Positions 1 through 9,608 of a stretch of DNA of 64,000 nucleotides are shown here, piece by piece. A program made the position numbers and the translations under genes. The notes beneath the pieces were generated by a model. It was not told where the DNA came from. It saw only the letters and a program-made list of their open reading frames with translations, and made no database searches. How positions within the stretch are numbered: the first letter of the stretch is position 1; each line of letters begins with the position of its first letter. The stretch comes from Vibrio rumoiensis (GTDB lineage: Bacteria > Pseudomonadota > Gammaproteobacteria > Enterobacterales > Vibrionaceae). The stretch lies in NCBI RefSeq assembly GCF_002218045.2, contig NZ_AP018686.1, positions 930,001 through 994,000 on the forward strand, read 5' to 3'.

Positions 1-550
1 AAAAATGTCGACCTAGGCTTTCCCAAAAGGGTGAGCGGCCTACCTCATCTGAATAACCACGCATTTCAGCGATTAACTTGTCAGAAAAGCGGTCTTGAAA
101 GCTCGCCATAAATAGAAAGCGCGCTTTAGATAATAAATAACCATTTTGGCTGTGACGATAGTCAGGATCTAAGAAAAGTGTACACAGTTCACTGTAACCA
201 GTATGGTCATTACTTAGGAAAAGCGTTGGCATGCTGCGATAAACACCCAACTTTTTAGAGGCATGTACGGTCGTACCTACACGGTAGTTATACCAAGGTT
301 CATCCAGTCCAATGGCAACTTCAATACCACTCACCCCTACTACCTTGTTCAGCTCAGTATCTTCTAAAACAAACAAATAACCTTGTTCTTCAAGTTGAGC
401 GTGTTGGTGCCAGGTGTTCAGCATGCGCTCAATTCTTTGCTCAACTCGCTCTTCATTTTGTGGTAATGAAGTAAAACCCACGCCCGTTTTACTGGCAAGC
501 TCTACAATGGCGGCTCGGTCTTCCAATCTGACCGGTCGAATTATCATCAT
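1..550 (-). CDS. astA: Arginine N-succinyltransferase, N-terminal part (runs off the window)
   Basis: First enzyme of the arginine succinyltransferase pathway: it transfers succinyl from succinyl-CoA to arginine in the cytoplasm. Only about 183 of the usual ~340 residues are inside the window; the frame is open to base 1. The start reads MMIIRPVRLEDRAAI, and AstA-like stretches follow (GVGFTSLPQNEERVEQRIE, CTLFLDPDYRHS, EMRGYSDEVGRSPFW). An AAGGA ribosome binding site lies 7 bases before the ATG. The downstream neighbours of an ast operon would lie left of the window. Recognition is by protein similarity from memory and is strong. Confidence 0.93.
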   Translation of the reverse strand, partial: MMIIRPVRLEDRAAIVELASKTGVGFTSLPQNEERVEQRIERMLNTWHQHAQLEEQGYLFVLEDTELNKVVGVSGIEVAIGLDEPWYNYRVGTTVHASKKLGVYRSMPTLFLSNDHTGYSELCTLFLDPDYRHSQNGYLLSKARFLFMASFQDRFSDKLIAEMRGYSDEVGRSPFWESLGRHF

Positions 551-1076
551 ATTAATATCCTTGTACTGCCAAAATTCCATTTAAAAATACAATGGTTCTA
601 GTGTGGTCATTCCTATTTTTATTATCTCTATCTTTAAACGCCTAATTAGTCACAAATATCGCATAAAGAATCAAATGACAAAATATACTCTCTACAAACC
701 CCTTATTTGCAGAACTTTAAACATATTTATAACATTTTTTATAACTAGGGGAACGGGCAAAACATGATCAAAAACACAGATCAAAACTTTATATTTTTAA
801 GCGGCAAAGAGAGGATGAAGAAACGCAGAAAGGTAAAGTAGATATTCATTTACAATAAATGAATAAGATTTCATTTATCTATATTAAGACTAAAGCCAAA
901 TAAAAAAGCTTGCCGGTTATCGGAAATAACAACGCTAAAAACTGAGCACTCTCATTCCAACAACCAAGGAAAGCATACCCTAAGTGACCCCAAGATTCAG
1001 ATCTACCTCCCAACTCTTTAAGCAAACAACGTTGGCGAAGGAATGTAAGCACCTTGGCGTTACTGGGTATATATTG
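551..1076. other. Intergenic, no gene seen
   Basis: This AT-rich stretch separates astA from the convergent-side end of the DUF2955-like gene. Frames are short and broken on both strands, and no tRNA, strong terminator or clear repeat was recognised. It should hold the astA promoter, but no convincing -35/-10 pair could be fixed by eye. Confidence 0.5.
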
Positions 1077-2109
1077 TTAGGCGCCAAAGCGAGTCGCTTC
1101 GAAACGATTTAAAAATTTATGAAGGAAAAAACACACCATCAAGGTGATCACAATCGCAACGCCAATACTACTCATCCGATATAAAGCGCTGAATATCAAA
1201 TCACCATTAGGGCTTAAATACTGACCAAATAAGATCCCTAATGTCGTCATGGCACCAAAACCGGCACCAGAACCACTCGCCTCTTTAACATGTGCTTGGC
1301 TGAAGATCATTAATCCAATCCAAAGCAGAGGGACAACAAGAATCAGCATGTTAGACCAATCATATAGAATAACTTGCACTGCGATACCAAAAGTCACACC
1401 AAGGATTGTTCCAATTGCACGCTTACGCGCATAACCCAACATTCCATCCCAATTCATAGGAAATAAGAGAAGTAAGCTAGTCGCTTGCGCTGACATTGAA
1501 TCTTGTAAATCGAGCACCTGGAAGACAATAAATGACAAAGTTGCCATGATTGCTCCTAATAAAGCTTCATGACGCATGCGATTGGCATTTTTTTCAATCA
1601 CTGGCCTACCGGGCCTAGGCTCGACATCTGGCCATATGTACATCATTAGATAAGCGATCATTAATGATGTACAAGACGAAACAATATTATCTGAAATGAG
1701 TATCTCGATATTGGTGGTCGGAAAACTGGCAAAATGCAACATGATGCTCAGGTTGATGACTCCGGTGGCGCCAAATAAAAATAAACTCCCTTTACTCATG
1801 GCAATGAAACGATAGAGAAACATCAAAAAAGCCATCAGTGTCATCATGGCGGGGTGATCCCCAAGCATGCCTGCAATTAATCCGACTTCAATTGCTGAAA
1901 CAAACGCAGAAGCGAGCACCTGACGCACGATATGCATATTAACTTGTGGAATAAGACCTAATAATAAGATCGGCGTAACAGTGTAAAACACCCCCATTTT
2001 GCCAACCAAATAATTTACAAATCAAAAAGCCTAAGGTGGCACCAGTAGCAATACGTAAGCACTGCCTCACATCATTCGCATTTAATGGGTGGTGGCGAAG
2101 TAACAACAT
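1077..2109 (-). pseudogene. DUF2955/FUSC-like inner membrane protein gene with an apparent 1-base frameshift
   Basis: Polytopic membrane protein of the type encoded beside HlyD-family adaptors, presumably the inner membrane part of a small efflux pump. The long frame (310 codons, 1077-2009) can only start at a TTG and has no good ribosome binding site. Just upstream, in another frame, an ATG at 2109 with an AAAGGTGG site encodes MLLLRHHPLNANDVRQCLRI... ending CKLFGWQNG, the expected N terminus of this family. The two frames join at a run of five G (1991-1995 on the plus strand as C). Removing one G gives GWQNGVFYTVTP and an intact protein of about 344 aa. It is therefore a recent pseudogene, a sequencing error or a slippage-controlled gene. 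Family assignment is moderate; the frame break is directly visible. Confidence 0.75.
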
Positions 2110-2121
2110 ACTAAACCACCT

Positions 2122-3180
2122 TTAATAAACGTAGTGTAATAAACTAATGAACTTAATCTGAACCTTAGCCAGTAAAGCAAAAAAATGATTATCGGGCAGT
2201 AATTGAACCGTCGTCCTTGCCCCTGCGGCAGCCGGGAATTCCAGCGGATTCACCAATTTTAAATGTAAACGTAAGCGTTGAGCATCTCGCACCCAGCGAT
2301 CTGAAGACGTTGGTGTCGCTAACTGACCATTTGCATCAAACTGACCAGAACTTACCCCAGCATCGATACTTTCAACAATGGCATCAAATAACTGACCAGG
2401 GCGACCATCAAAAGCGACAATCGCATGATCGCCTTGCTGAGTATAAGCAATATTTTTTTCACGGAAATCCGCAATAATATCGACTTTCGGTGATACCAAA
2501 GCTAATGCTGGGCTACCCGCATTTTTGAAACTCCCTTCTTGCAAATGCAAGTTCGTGATTAAACCATCGCTTTCCGCTACTACTCGAGTATAAGATAGGT
2601 TCAACTCTGCTTGTTTCAGATGATTTTGAGCCTGACGAATACTCAAGTTGTCTTCACCGCCAAGGCCTCGAGTCACTTTTATTTTTTCCAGTTCAGCCTT
2701 TGCTGCGAGTAAATTCGCCCGTGCAGAGCGTGCATTACTGACAGCTTGATCTCGCTCTTGTTGTGATACACCGTGATTTTTCAATAAATTAACCATACGG
2801 TTCGCTTCACGGTTTCTTTGTTCACTGATGCTCTCAGACGCATGAACATTAGCTTCAGCCGCCTCTAAGGCCGCATCTAATTCTTGGTTATTTTGTTTTG
2901 CTTGCTCTAGCGATAAGCGTGCTTCGTCTACCGCTAATTGAAAAGGAGAAGAATCGATTTCAAATAGCACATCGCCTTTTTTGACCATCTGATTATTATG
3001 AACATTTACATGCTCAATACGCCCACTGACTTGAGGAGCGACTTTAACAATAGATCGCGTCGCCATAGACTCGGTGGTCACCGGCATTTTTAAATCAGCG
3101 ATTAGGAAATAAATGAATATGAAGGCAAAGCCAAACATAGCAACACGCACAAGGCGTGCAAATTGTTGATCTGGTGACAT
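2122..3180 (-). CDS. HlyD-family secretion/efflux membrane fusion protein (EmrA-like)
   Basis: Periplasmic adaptor protein of 352 aa, anchored by one N-terminal membrane segment (about residues 13-28, FGFAFIFIYFLIADL). It is followed by a biotinyl-lipoyl-like half (VAPQVSGRIEHVNVHNNQMVKKGDVLFEID), a long helical hairpin (about 80-170, rich in Ala, Glu and Gln), the second lipoyl half (VVAESDGLITNLHLQEGSFKNAG is split around residue 205) and a beta-barrel. It lies 12 bases upstream of the DUF2955-like gene and just downstream of a MarR regulator, so the three look like one operon for export of a toxic compound. The substrate cannot be told from sequence. Confidence 0.88.
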   Translation of the reverse strand: MSPDQQFARLVRVAMFGFAFIFIYFLIADLKMPVTTESMATRSIVKVAPQVSGRIEHVNVHNNQMVKKGDVLFEIDSSPFQLAVDEARLSLEQAKQNNQELDAALEAAEANVHASESISEQRNREANRMVNLLKNHGVSQQERDQAVSNARSARANLLAAKAELEKIKVTRGLGGEDNLSIRQAQNHLKQAELNLSYTRVVAESDGLITNLHLQEGSFKNAGSPALALVSPKVDIIADFREKNIAYTQQGDHAIVAFDGRPGQLFDAIVESIDAGVSSGQFDANGQLATPTSSDRWVRDAQRLRLHLKLVNPLEFPAAAGARTTVQLLPDNHFFALLAKVQIKFISLLHYVY

Positions 3181-3217
3181 AACTCTCTCTAATTTTTTAA
3201 CGATAACTCTGACATTC

Positions 3218-3682
3218 TTACTTACGGTCTTTTAACTGCTCTAACGCATTATGGCTAATATGCTCAACAACAAATTCAAACTCTTGCAATTGCTTTTCCG
3301 AAAGCCCTGATAATACTTTTTTGCGGACATCGAAAATTCTGGTTTCCATCTGTTTCAAGATGGTTTCCCCTTCCTTGGTCAAACAGACTAAACGGGCTCG
3401 CTTATCATGTGGACAGGCTTTACGAATGATCAATTGCTGTTGCTCTAGTTGATTAAGCGTTCTCATCAATGAGGCGAGTTCTATTTCTAACCCTTCTGCG
3501 AGACACTTCTGACTAATACAATCTCCAAGTTGTCGTAACTTCCACAATGCACTCCACCTAGGATGAGTGAGGCCTAAAGGGCTTAATTCAGCATCGGCCA
3601 CCATTCGCCATAAACGAGTTAAGCGGCCTAAACGCTCTGCCAAAGGTAAGTTTTGGAGATGTTGTTTATCAGAAGAATTCAT
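3218..3682 (-). CDS. MarR/SlyA-family transcriptional regulator
   Basis: Winged-helix repressor or activator of about 154 aa. The longest frame begins at 3736 with a hydrophobic stretch (MVSLLTKLLFFILLG) that does not belong to this family; the ATG at 3682 (MNSSDKQHLQNLPLAERLGRL) is preferred, with MGAM three codons earlier as an alternative. The core shows the MarR recognition region (CLAEGLEIELASLMRTLNQLE) and the wing (ACPHDKRARLVCLTKEGE). It is the first gene of the cluster with the HlyD and DUF2955-like genes and probably controls them in response to a small ligand. Confidence 0.87.
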   Translation of the reverse strand: MNSSDKQHLQNLPLAERLGRLTRLWRMVADAELSPLGLTHPRWSALWKLRQLGDCISQKCLAEGLEIELASLMRTLNQLEQQQLIIRKACPHDKRARLVCLTKEGETILKQMETRIFDVRKKVLSGLSEKQLQEFEFVVEHISHNALEQLKDRK

Positions 3683-3838
3683 AGCACCCATACCTAGTAA
3701 GATAAAAAACAACAATTTAGTTAGCAGGCTAACCATTTAAGGATTGACATTATAAATACTTAGCGTGCAAAGTAAAGAAAAGAAAACACCAAAAGACACA
3801 AATCATTAACAACCATGTAATTTTTGAGGTCAATCTTA

Positions 3839-3866
3839 TTGACATGGGTCACATTTTGTTACATTT
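3839..3866 (+). promoter_or_regulatory. Possible promoter of the gcd-family gene
   Basis: A perfect -35 hexamer TTGACA (3839-3844) is followed by weak -10 candidates around 3860-3866 (TACATT). The gene starts at 3923 with AGGGAG as ribosome binding site. The spacing to the best -10 is short, so this is only a candidate. Confidence 0.3.
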
Positions 3867-3922
3867 TGTGCTAAGTTGTATTGATATTGTGAATTTTATT
3901 TTAGTCTAGACAGGGAGTTTCC

Positions 3923-6280
3923 ATGAAGTTTTTCTCGCTGCTGTTCATCTTGATTGGTTTATGTCTCGCGATTGGCGGGGCTTGGCTAACGTCATTAGGT
4001 GGCAGTTTTTATTATCTATTTGCCGGACTTGCATTACTTGTATCTGGTGTGTGTATTTGGAAACAAAAGCGCACCTTATCTCATTACATTTATGCACTCT
4101 TTTTATTATTTACTACCTTGTGGGCAATCTTAGAATCTGGCATTGATTGGTGGCCATTATCAACACGTATGGGTATACCATTATTACTTGCTATCCCATT
4201 ATTAGTGACATTTAAAAAAGCTAACCGCCCTTCCACCCTTTCTCTTTTTGTTATTTGGGCAATCAGTAGTGTTATTACACTAGGATCTATTTTCAATACT
4301 ACCCACGATATTGAAGGTAATTTATCGACTGAGATTGTAAGCTCAAATCCTGATATGGGCGGCATTAAAGATGATGCTTGGACAAGCTATGGTCGTAGTA
4401 ATTATGGACAGCGGTACTCACCTCTTGATCAAATCACTACCGATAACGTTGCAGGTCTTGTACCAGCATGGCAAATACAAACAGGTGATGTAAAAGGCCC
4501 AACGGATGTTGGTGAAACCACCTATCAAGCGACCCCGTTAAAAGTCGGCAATACGCTTTATCTTTGCACTCCACATAACTGGCTTGTCGCATTAGATGCC
4601 GATACAGGTAAAAAACAATGGATTTTTGATGCGAAAGTACCAGCTGAAAGCCAGCGTCAACATCAGACTTGTCGTGGTGTTTCTTACTTACCTCCTCAAG
4701 AACCATCAGAAGAAATGGGGGCATCGGTTGTTTCAAACACACCAAATATGAGTACACAAGATCTCCCAAGCACTCAGTGTGATGCCCAACTATTCTTACC
4801 AACCTCAGATGCACGATTAATTGCTATCGACCCAAAAACAGGCGCGCGCTGTAGTAATTTTGCTAAAGATGGTGTGTTAGATCTGATGGCGAATATGCCA
4901 TATAAACAAGATGGTTATTACTACTCGACCTCACCGCCTATTGTGACTAATGGTGTGGTCGTGGTTGCCGGTGCGGTCAATGATAACTATGACATCGATT
5001 CACCTTCTGGCGTTATCCGTGCATACGATGATAAAACCGGTAAGTTAGTCTGGAATTGGGATTCAGCCAATCCAGATGACACATCGCCAATTGGTGAAGG
5101 CCAAACGTATAGCGTCAGCTCACCAAACAGCTGGTCAGTAGCGAGTGCCGATGAAAAGCTAGGCTTAATTTATTTCCCAATGGGTAACCGTACTCCCGAT
5201 CAACTCGGTATGTATCGCAATGCAAGCGAAGAGAAATACTCAAGCTCAGTTGTTGCTTTGGATGCCAAAACAGGACAAGCCAGATGGGTGCAACAATTTG
5301 TTCATCATGACTTATGGGATATGGATACACCTGCACAACCAAGTTTGATCGATCTCAACACCAAAGATGGTGTACAACCGGGCTTAGTGGTTCCAACCAA
5401 GCAAGGGGACGTTTATGTGCTTAACCGCGCAACGGGTGAACCGATTCAACCAATTACAGAGAAACCTGCGCCACAAGGTGCGATGAAAGGTGATTTTGCT
5501 TCGAAAACTCAACCAGTTTCAGCACTTAGCTTTAATCCACCAGCATTGACAGAATCAAACATGTGGGGCGCAACATTAATTGACCAAATGATTTGTCGTA
5601 TTCAATTCAAATCATTGCGTTATGAAGGCCGTTACACGCCACCTTCAGAACAAGGCACCATTGTTTATCCAGGTAACTTTGGGGTATTCAACTGGGGCGG
5701 CATTGCCGTCGACCCTAAACGTCAAGTGATGTTTGGTATGCCTCTAAACCTAGCGTTTGTTTCTACGGTTGTAGATAAAAAAGCATCTGGATTCTCAGAA
5801 GAAGGCAGTAACACGGGTGAACATGGCGTCAACGCTAACCACGGCGCGCCATATGCAGTAGAGCTAAAACCATTCTTATCGCCACTAGGTGTTCCTTGTC
5901 AGCAACCACCATGGGGCTACGTTGCTGGAGCAAACTTAGTCACAGGCAAAACAGCATGGCAACACAAAAACGGCACAATCTATGATATGACACCACTTCC
6001 ACTGCCAATTAAAATGGGCGTACCGGGAATTGGCGGACCAATTATCACCGGTGGTGGCGTCGCATTCTTAGGGGCAACGGTTGATAATTACCTACGAGCT
6101 TATGATGTCACATCCGGCCAAGAACTGTGGAAAGGTCGACTTCCTGCTGGTGGGCAAGCAACGCCAATGACTTATCTAAACAGTAAAGGTGAACAAATGG
6201 TGGTCATTGTTGCCGGTGGGCACGGCTCTATTGGCACAAAAATTGGCGATTATGTCCTAGCTTATAAATTACCTAACTGA
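3923..6280 (+). CDS. gcd: Membrane-bound PQQ-dependent dehydrogenase, glucose/quinate/shikimate family
   Basis: Inner membrane quinoprotein that oxidises an aldose or polyol on the periplasmic side and passes electrons to ubiquinone. At 785 aa it is close to E. coli Gcd (796). About five membrane segments occupy residues 1-125; the rest is an eight-bladed propeller. Residues corresponding to E. coli Trp404 (PNSWSV), Asp466 (HHDLWDMDTPAQP) and Lys493 (VPTKQGD) fall at the same numbers here, and the C-terminal AGGHGS motif is present. The positions of E. coli His262 and Asn607 appear changed (GVSYLPP; FGMPLNL). No pqq synthesis genes are in the window. The substrate may differ from glucose. Confidence 0.9.
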   Translation: MKFFSLLFILIGLCLAIGGAWLTSLGGSFYYLFAGLALLVSGVCIWKQKRTLSHYIYALFLLFTTLWAILESGIDWWPLSTRMGIPLLLAIPLLVTFKKANRPSTLSLFVIWAISSVITLGSIFNTTHDIEGNLSTEIVSSNPDMGGIKDDAWTSYGRSNYGQRYSPLDQITTDNVAGLVPAWQIQTGDVKGPTDVGETTYQATPLKVGNTLYLCTPHNWLVALDADTGKKQWIFDAKVPAESQRQHQTCRGVSYLPPQEPSEEMGASVVSNTPNMSTQDLPSTQCDAQLFLPTSDARLIAIDPKTGARCSNFAKDGVLDLMANMPYKQDGYYYSTSPPIVTNGVVVVAGAVNDNYDIDSPSGVIRAYDDKTGKLVWNWDSANPDDTSPIGEGQTYSVSSPNSWSVASADEKLGLIYFPMGNRTPDQLGMYRNASEEKYSSSVVALDAKTGQARWVQQFVHHDLWDMDTPAQPSLIDLNTKDGVQPGLVVPTKQGDVYVLNRATGEPIQPITEKPAPQGAMKGDFASKTQPVSALSFNPPALTESNMWGATLIDQMICRIQFKSLRYEGRYTPPSEQGTIVYPGNFGVFNWGGIAVDPKRQVMFGMPLNLAFVSTVVDKKASGFSEEGSNTGEHGVNANHGAPYAVELKPFLSPLGVPCQQPPWGYVAGANLVTGKTAWQHKNGTIYDMTPLPLPIKMGVPGIGGPIITGGGVAFLGATVDNYLRAYDVTSGQELWKGRLPAGGQATPMTYLNSKGEQMVVIVAGGHGSIGTKIGDYVLAYKLPN

Positions 6281-6313
6281 TCATTTTTATAATTAAGTTA
6301 GTAATAAGCCTCT

Positions 6314-6344
6314 ATTAAGCAGCCTTCGGGTTGCTTAATTTTTA
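6314..6344 (+). terminator. Rho-independent terminator after the gcd-family gene
   Basis: TTAAGCAGCC and GGTTGCTTAA flank a TTCG loop, and TTTTT follows. It lies 34 bases after the stop codon. Confidence 0.85.
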
Positions 6345-6483
6345 TCTAAAACTTATGCCGTTGTTAGAAACTAAATTCACAATGGTTCAGCATACATTTC
6401 ATATTCTTTTATTAATACGCTAGAACTAATCCTAAATTCAGGTACATTTGTCATGTCTCAATGATTAAAGGATGTAATCAACC

Positions 6484-8508
6484 GTGCTGGAAAGTTCATT
6501 TACCCTGCTTCATAAACCGCTAGATCCCAAACAAACACCTAAAAGAATTTGGCGCCGATTCGCATGGATGTGGCCGTGTTTACTTTTGATTAGCCTAACC
6601 ACGAGTTACTTTGCCTACCAAGCTTATAACCATGAACTCGAAGATCACATCATCAATGATGAAAACAATTTCATTGTAACTACGACTCAATTGCTGCAAA
6701 AAGAAATTCAACAACAAATAATGATTTTGCAGATGACATCTAAATCAAAATTTATCGCTCATTATTTCACCGCAAAAACAGAAACTGAAAAAACAGCTTA
6801 TCGAGATCAAATATCATCGCTATTTATTAATCTCTCCAATACTTTCCAAAGTCACGACCAAATTCGTCTGATTTCATTAGAGGGACAAGAACTCGTCAAA
6901 ACGCTCTATAATTCAGACGTTGAACAAAGCATTATTTCTAATGATTTGCAAAATATCGCCAATCAACACTACTTTAAAGAAACCCAATCACTCAATCCAA
7001 ATGAAGCTTACATTTCAAAAATGGAATTAAGTTTGTATAAAGGGGAAATAGAGAAACCTAATAAACCGATTTTACGCTTTGCGACTCCCGTTTTGGATGA
7101 CCACGGAAGTAAAGTAGGCATATTGATGATTAACTATCTTGCCCAAGACTTTCTCAATAGCTTCAATAGTAGACAGGAAGAGAGAGTCACTAGTTACGCC
7201 ATGTTGATTGATAACCAAGGTTATTGGCTCAGCCACTACAAAGATCATGCAGAATGGGGACGTGATTTAAAGCAACCAAACAATAATTTTAAGTACGACT
7301 TTCCTGATGCCTGGAAGAGCATTCATACTGAAGACTCTGGTTCTATTCAGACACATAAAGGTTTGTTTCGTTTTCAATCGATTAAACCTTTTGATACTCA
7401 AGACATTCACTTTTTCCCAGCCGTAAAAAGGCTTTCTATTACAGAACAGTCGATAGAAAATACCCATTGGAAATTAATTTTATTTATTCCAAATGCTTTA
7501 ATCCACCAGTCCTCTTTTTTCCATCAGCCACTAGGCATTATTTTTATTACCTGTATTTTCTTACTCTTATCCGTATTACTGTATTTATTAATTAGCTTAT
7601 ATGAACAAAAACGTTATCAAAATGAATACAACAAACGAGCGGCATTAGAGCTTAAAGACCTCTATGAAAATGCTCCATGTGGTTATAATACCATCGATAA
7701 AAAAGGCTATATCAAAAGGGTGAACAATACGCTTGCCCAGTGGCTTGGTTATTCAAAAATAGATATTTTAGACCATCATTTAAGTGATTTTTTAACTGAA
7801 AATAGCAAACTCTTATTTAATAAATTACTCATTGACTTAAATACAACGTCTCAGATCGAAGGTGTCACCTTAGAACTCATCTGTAAAGATGGTAATCGCT
7901 TCCATGTATCCTTATCTGCAAGCGGCATTAAAGACCGTAATCGACTTGTGGTCGCCAGAACAACGGTGTTCAACATTTCTGAACGTGTAAAATTGGAAAA
8001 GCGCTTAGAAAAAATTGCGAATACAGACTCCCTCACTGGCGCGAAAAATCGCCGTTACTTTTTTGAGCTAGCGGAAAGCTTTTTTCCACCCAACGTGCCC
8101 AATTCTAAAATGGTCGCCGCGCTTATGTTTGATATCGATCATTTCAAAACCATCAACGATACTTATGGTCACAAAGCCGGTGATACGATATTACAAAGCT
8201 TCACTCAAGCGTTACAACAGAACATCAGTGAGGATACCCTCTTCGCACGAATAGGCGGAGAAGAGTTTGCCATTTTGTGTCACTTAGATTCACCGCAAGC
8301 AACAATAGATCAGGCTGAAAAGTTACGCCAAATCATTGAGAACCTTATCATCAAAATTAACGACCACACGAGCATCTCAATTACCGTTTCGGTCGGCTGT
8401 TGTCATCAACGAGCCGATGAAAGCGACATTGACCAGTTAATGCATCAAGCTGATACGGCTCTATATCAAGCTAAGCTAGCCGGTAGAAATCGAGTAGCGT
8501 TACATTGA
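6484..8508 (+). CDS. Membrane sensor diguanylate cyclase (Cache-like, PAS, GGDEF)
   Basis: Predicted to make cyclic di-GMP from two GTP in response to a periplasmic signal. The 674-aa protein has a membrane segment near residues 28-47, a periplasmic sensor of about 300 residues (double-Cache-like), a second segment near 350-375 (IIFITCIFLLLSVLLYLLI), a PAS domain (about 388-500, ENAPCGYNTIDKKGYIKRVN) and a GGDEF domain with active GGEEF at 591-595. The inhibitory RxxD site is replaced by SEDT, so product inhibition through that site is not expected. The start is GTG with AAAGGA 11 bases upstream. No partner gene is adjacent. Confidence 0.9.
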   Translation: MLESSFTLLHKPLDPKQTPKRIWRRFAWMWPCLLLISLTTSYFAYQAYNHELEDHIINDENNFIVTTTQLLQKEIQQQIMILQMTSKSKFIAHYFTAKTETEKTAYRDQISSLFINLSNTFQSHDQIRLISLEGQELVKTLYNSDVEQSIISNDLQNIANQHYFKETQSLNPNEAYISKMELSLYKGEIEKPNKPILRFATPVLDDHGSKVGILMINYLAQDFLNSFNSRQEERVTSYAMLIDNQGYWLSHYKDHAEWGRDLKQPNNNFKYDFPDAWKSIHTEDSGSIQTHKGLFRFQSIKPFDTQDIHFFPAVKRLSITEQSIENTHWKLILFIPNALIHQSSFFHQPLGIIFITCIFLLLSVLLYLLISLYEQKRYQNEYNKRAALELKDLYENAPCGYNTIDKKGYIKRVNNTLAQWLGYSKIDILDHHLSDFLTENSKLLFNKLLIDLNTTSQIEGVTLELICKDGNRFHVSLSASGIKDRNRLVVARTTVFNISERVKLEKRLEKIANTDSLTGAKNRRYFFELAESFFPPNVPNSKMVAALMFDIDHFKTINDTYGHKAGDTILQSFTQALQQNISEDTLFARIGGEEFAILCHLDSPQATIDQAEKLRQIIENLIIKINDHTSISITVSVGCCHQRADESDIDQLMHQADTALYQAKLAGRNRVALH

Positions 8509-8518
8509 TAAAATAAAA

Positions 8519-8572
8519 GCCACTGTCCCTATCCAGTCTAGAGGTAAATCCAAACTAAATAGGGACAATGGC
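8519..8572. terminator. Convergent inverted repeat, probable bidirectional terminator
   Basis: Arms of 14 bases (8519-8532 and 8559-8572) pair with one mismatch across a loop of about 26 bases, between the ends of two convergent genes. Flanking A and T tracts are weak, so termination strength is uncertain. Confidence 0.55.
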
Positions 8573-8597
8573 ATTAAAGTATATCAATAATTTAAGT

Positions 8598-9608
8598 CTA
8601 ATGAGAAAAATAACGATCCGAATAAACAAACTGCACACTATCTAGCTTAGAAGACATCAACTCTTCATGTTGCTCACGTTCTGCTTCCGTTAGTTTTTTA
8701 AATGCCCGATCATAATTGTCCTTTGCTTTATCATAGGTTGCAGCCATTCGATCTGTGCCTGCAAACTTTAGGTATAAATTTAAATACTCTAAACCTAGTC
8801 TTTTATTAATAAAGCTAGCGTAACCTTCCCCTGAATGACCTAACAAAATATTTCCCATAGAGGCAAGAGATAACAAATCACCTTGTTGTAATAATTTCAC
8901 TCGCCAATCATAGGCATTTTTGTAATCGCCCTCTGCTTCATAGTTTTGGATTAACTTTCTATAAGCTGGGATGTAGCCTTGGCTTGCTGATTTAGCTAAC
9001 CACTCGTTCATCTCTGCAAAACGATTCGATTGAAAGAAATAAAAACCATCCCCTTTCTGTAAGTTTTTCGCTTGCTCATACATGGCCAACGGCTGCTCTG
9101 CATTTAAAGCTTTGTCAAAATATGCTTCTGCTGTATCTTCATCACGTTCATTTTGACGATAAAACTGGTAAAGATAGAAATCCGCTTCGTCAGAGTCTGC
9201 CTTCTCTGATTCTAACAATGCATCCAAATAACGTTGCTTCCACTCAACTTGATCATCACGACTTAACAGACCTTCACGATGATAAAGTTCAAACATGGCT
9301 GGCCTATAATCACTTTGTGCCGCTTTAATTAAATATGTTTTTGCAATTGGCTTATGCCGTGAAGTTGGGTGATAAGTTAATAAACTCATTGCATACAAAT
9401 ATTGAGCCTTCACATTTCCCGCTTCTGCTGCATATTGCAGATAATCCCTGGCTTCCTTGTCTTTAAATTGAGCCCTTAAAAGTTCACCTTTCTCATAAGC
9501 CGCTTCAGGAGTAAGTTGATTAATATCTGGCGGTAATTGCGCCATCACACCAAAAGAATAGAGAAAAGACAATAAACCAATTACGCCAAACCTAGCCGAT
9601 GTTAACAC
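8598..9608 (-). CDS. Exported Sel1-repeat protein, candidate T6SS immunity protein
   Basis: About 336 aa. The longest frame starts at 9647 inside the PAAR gene, but a GTG at 9608 preceded by GGAGG (9614-9618, 5-base gap) gives a proper signal peptide (MLTSARFGVIGLLSFLYSFGVMAQ), so that start is chosen. It overlaps the PAAR stop by 17 bases. The mature part consists of Sel1/TPR-like helical repeats (for example AAEAGNVKAQYLYAMSLL, KALNAEQPLAMYEQAKNLQ and SASQGYIPAYRKLIQNYE). Sel1-repeat proteins next to Tle lipase effectors are known or proposed immunity proteins; its position as last gene of the T6SS island and its export fit that role, which remains inference. Confidence 0.82.
   Translation of the reverse strand: MLTSARFGVIGLLSFLYSFGVMAQLPPDINQLTPEAAYEKGELLRAQFKDKEARDYLQYAAEAGNVKAQYLYAMSLLTYHPTSRHKPIAKTYLIKAAQSDYRPAMFELYHREGLLSRDDQVEWKQRYLDALLESEKADSDEADFYLYQFYRQNERDEDTAEAYFDKALNAEQPLAMYEQAKNLQKGDGFYFFQSNRFAEMNEWLAKSASQGYIPAYRKLIQNYEAEGDYKNAYDWRVKLLQQGDLLSLASMGNILLGHSGEGYASFINKRLGLEYLNLYLKFAGTDRMAATYDKAKDNYDRAFKKLTEAEREQHEELMSSKLDSVQFVYSDRYFSH

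Noticed and set aside
4437..4814. Open frame antisense to the gcd-family gene
   Set aside because: It lies wholly inside a well-supported gene and its protein has no recognisable pattern.
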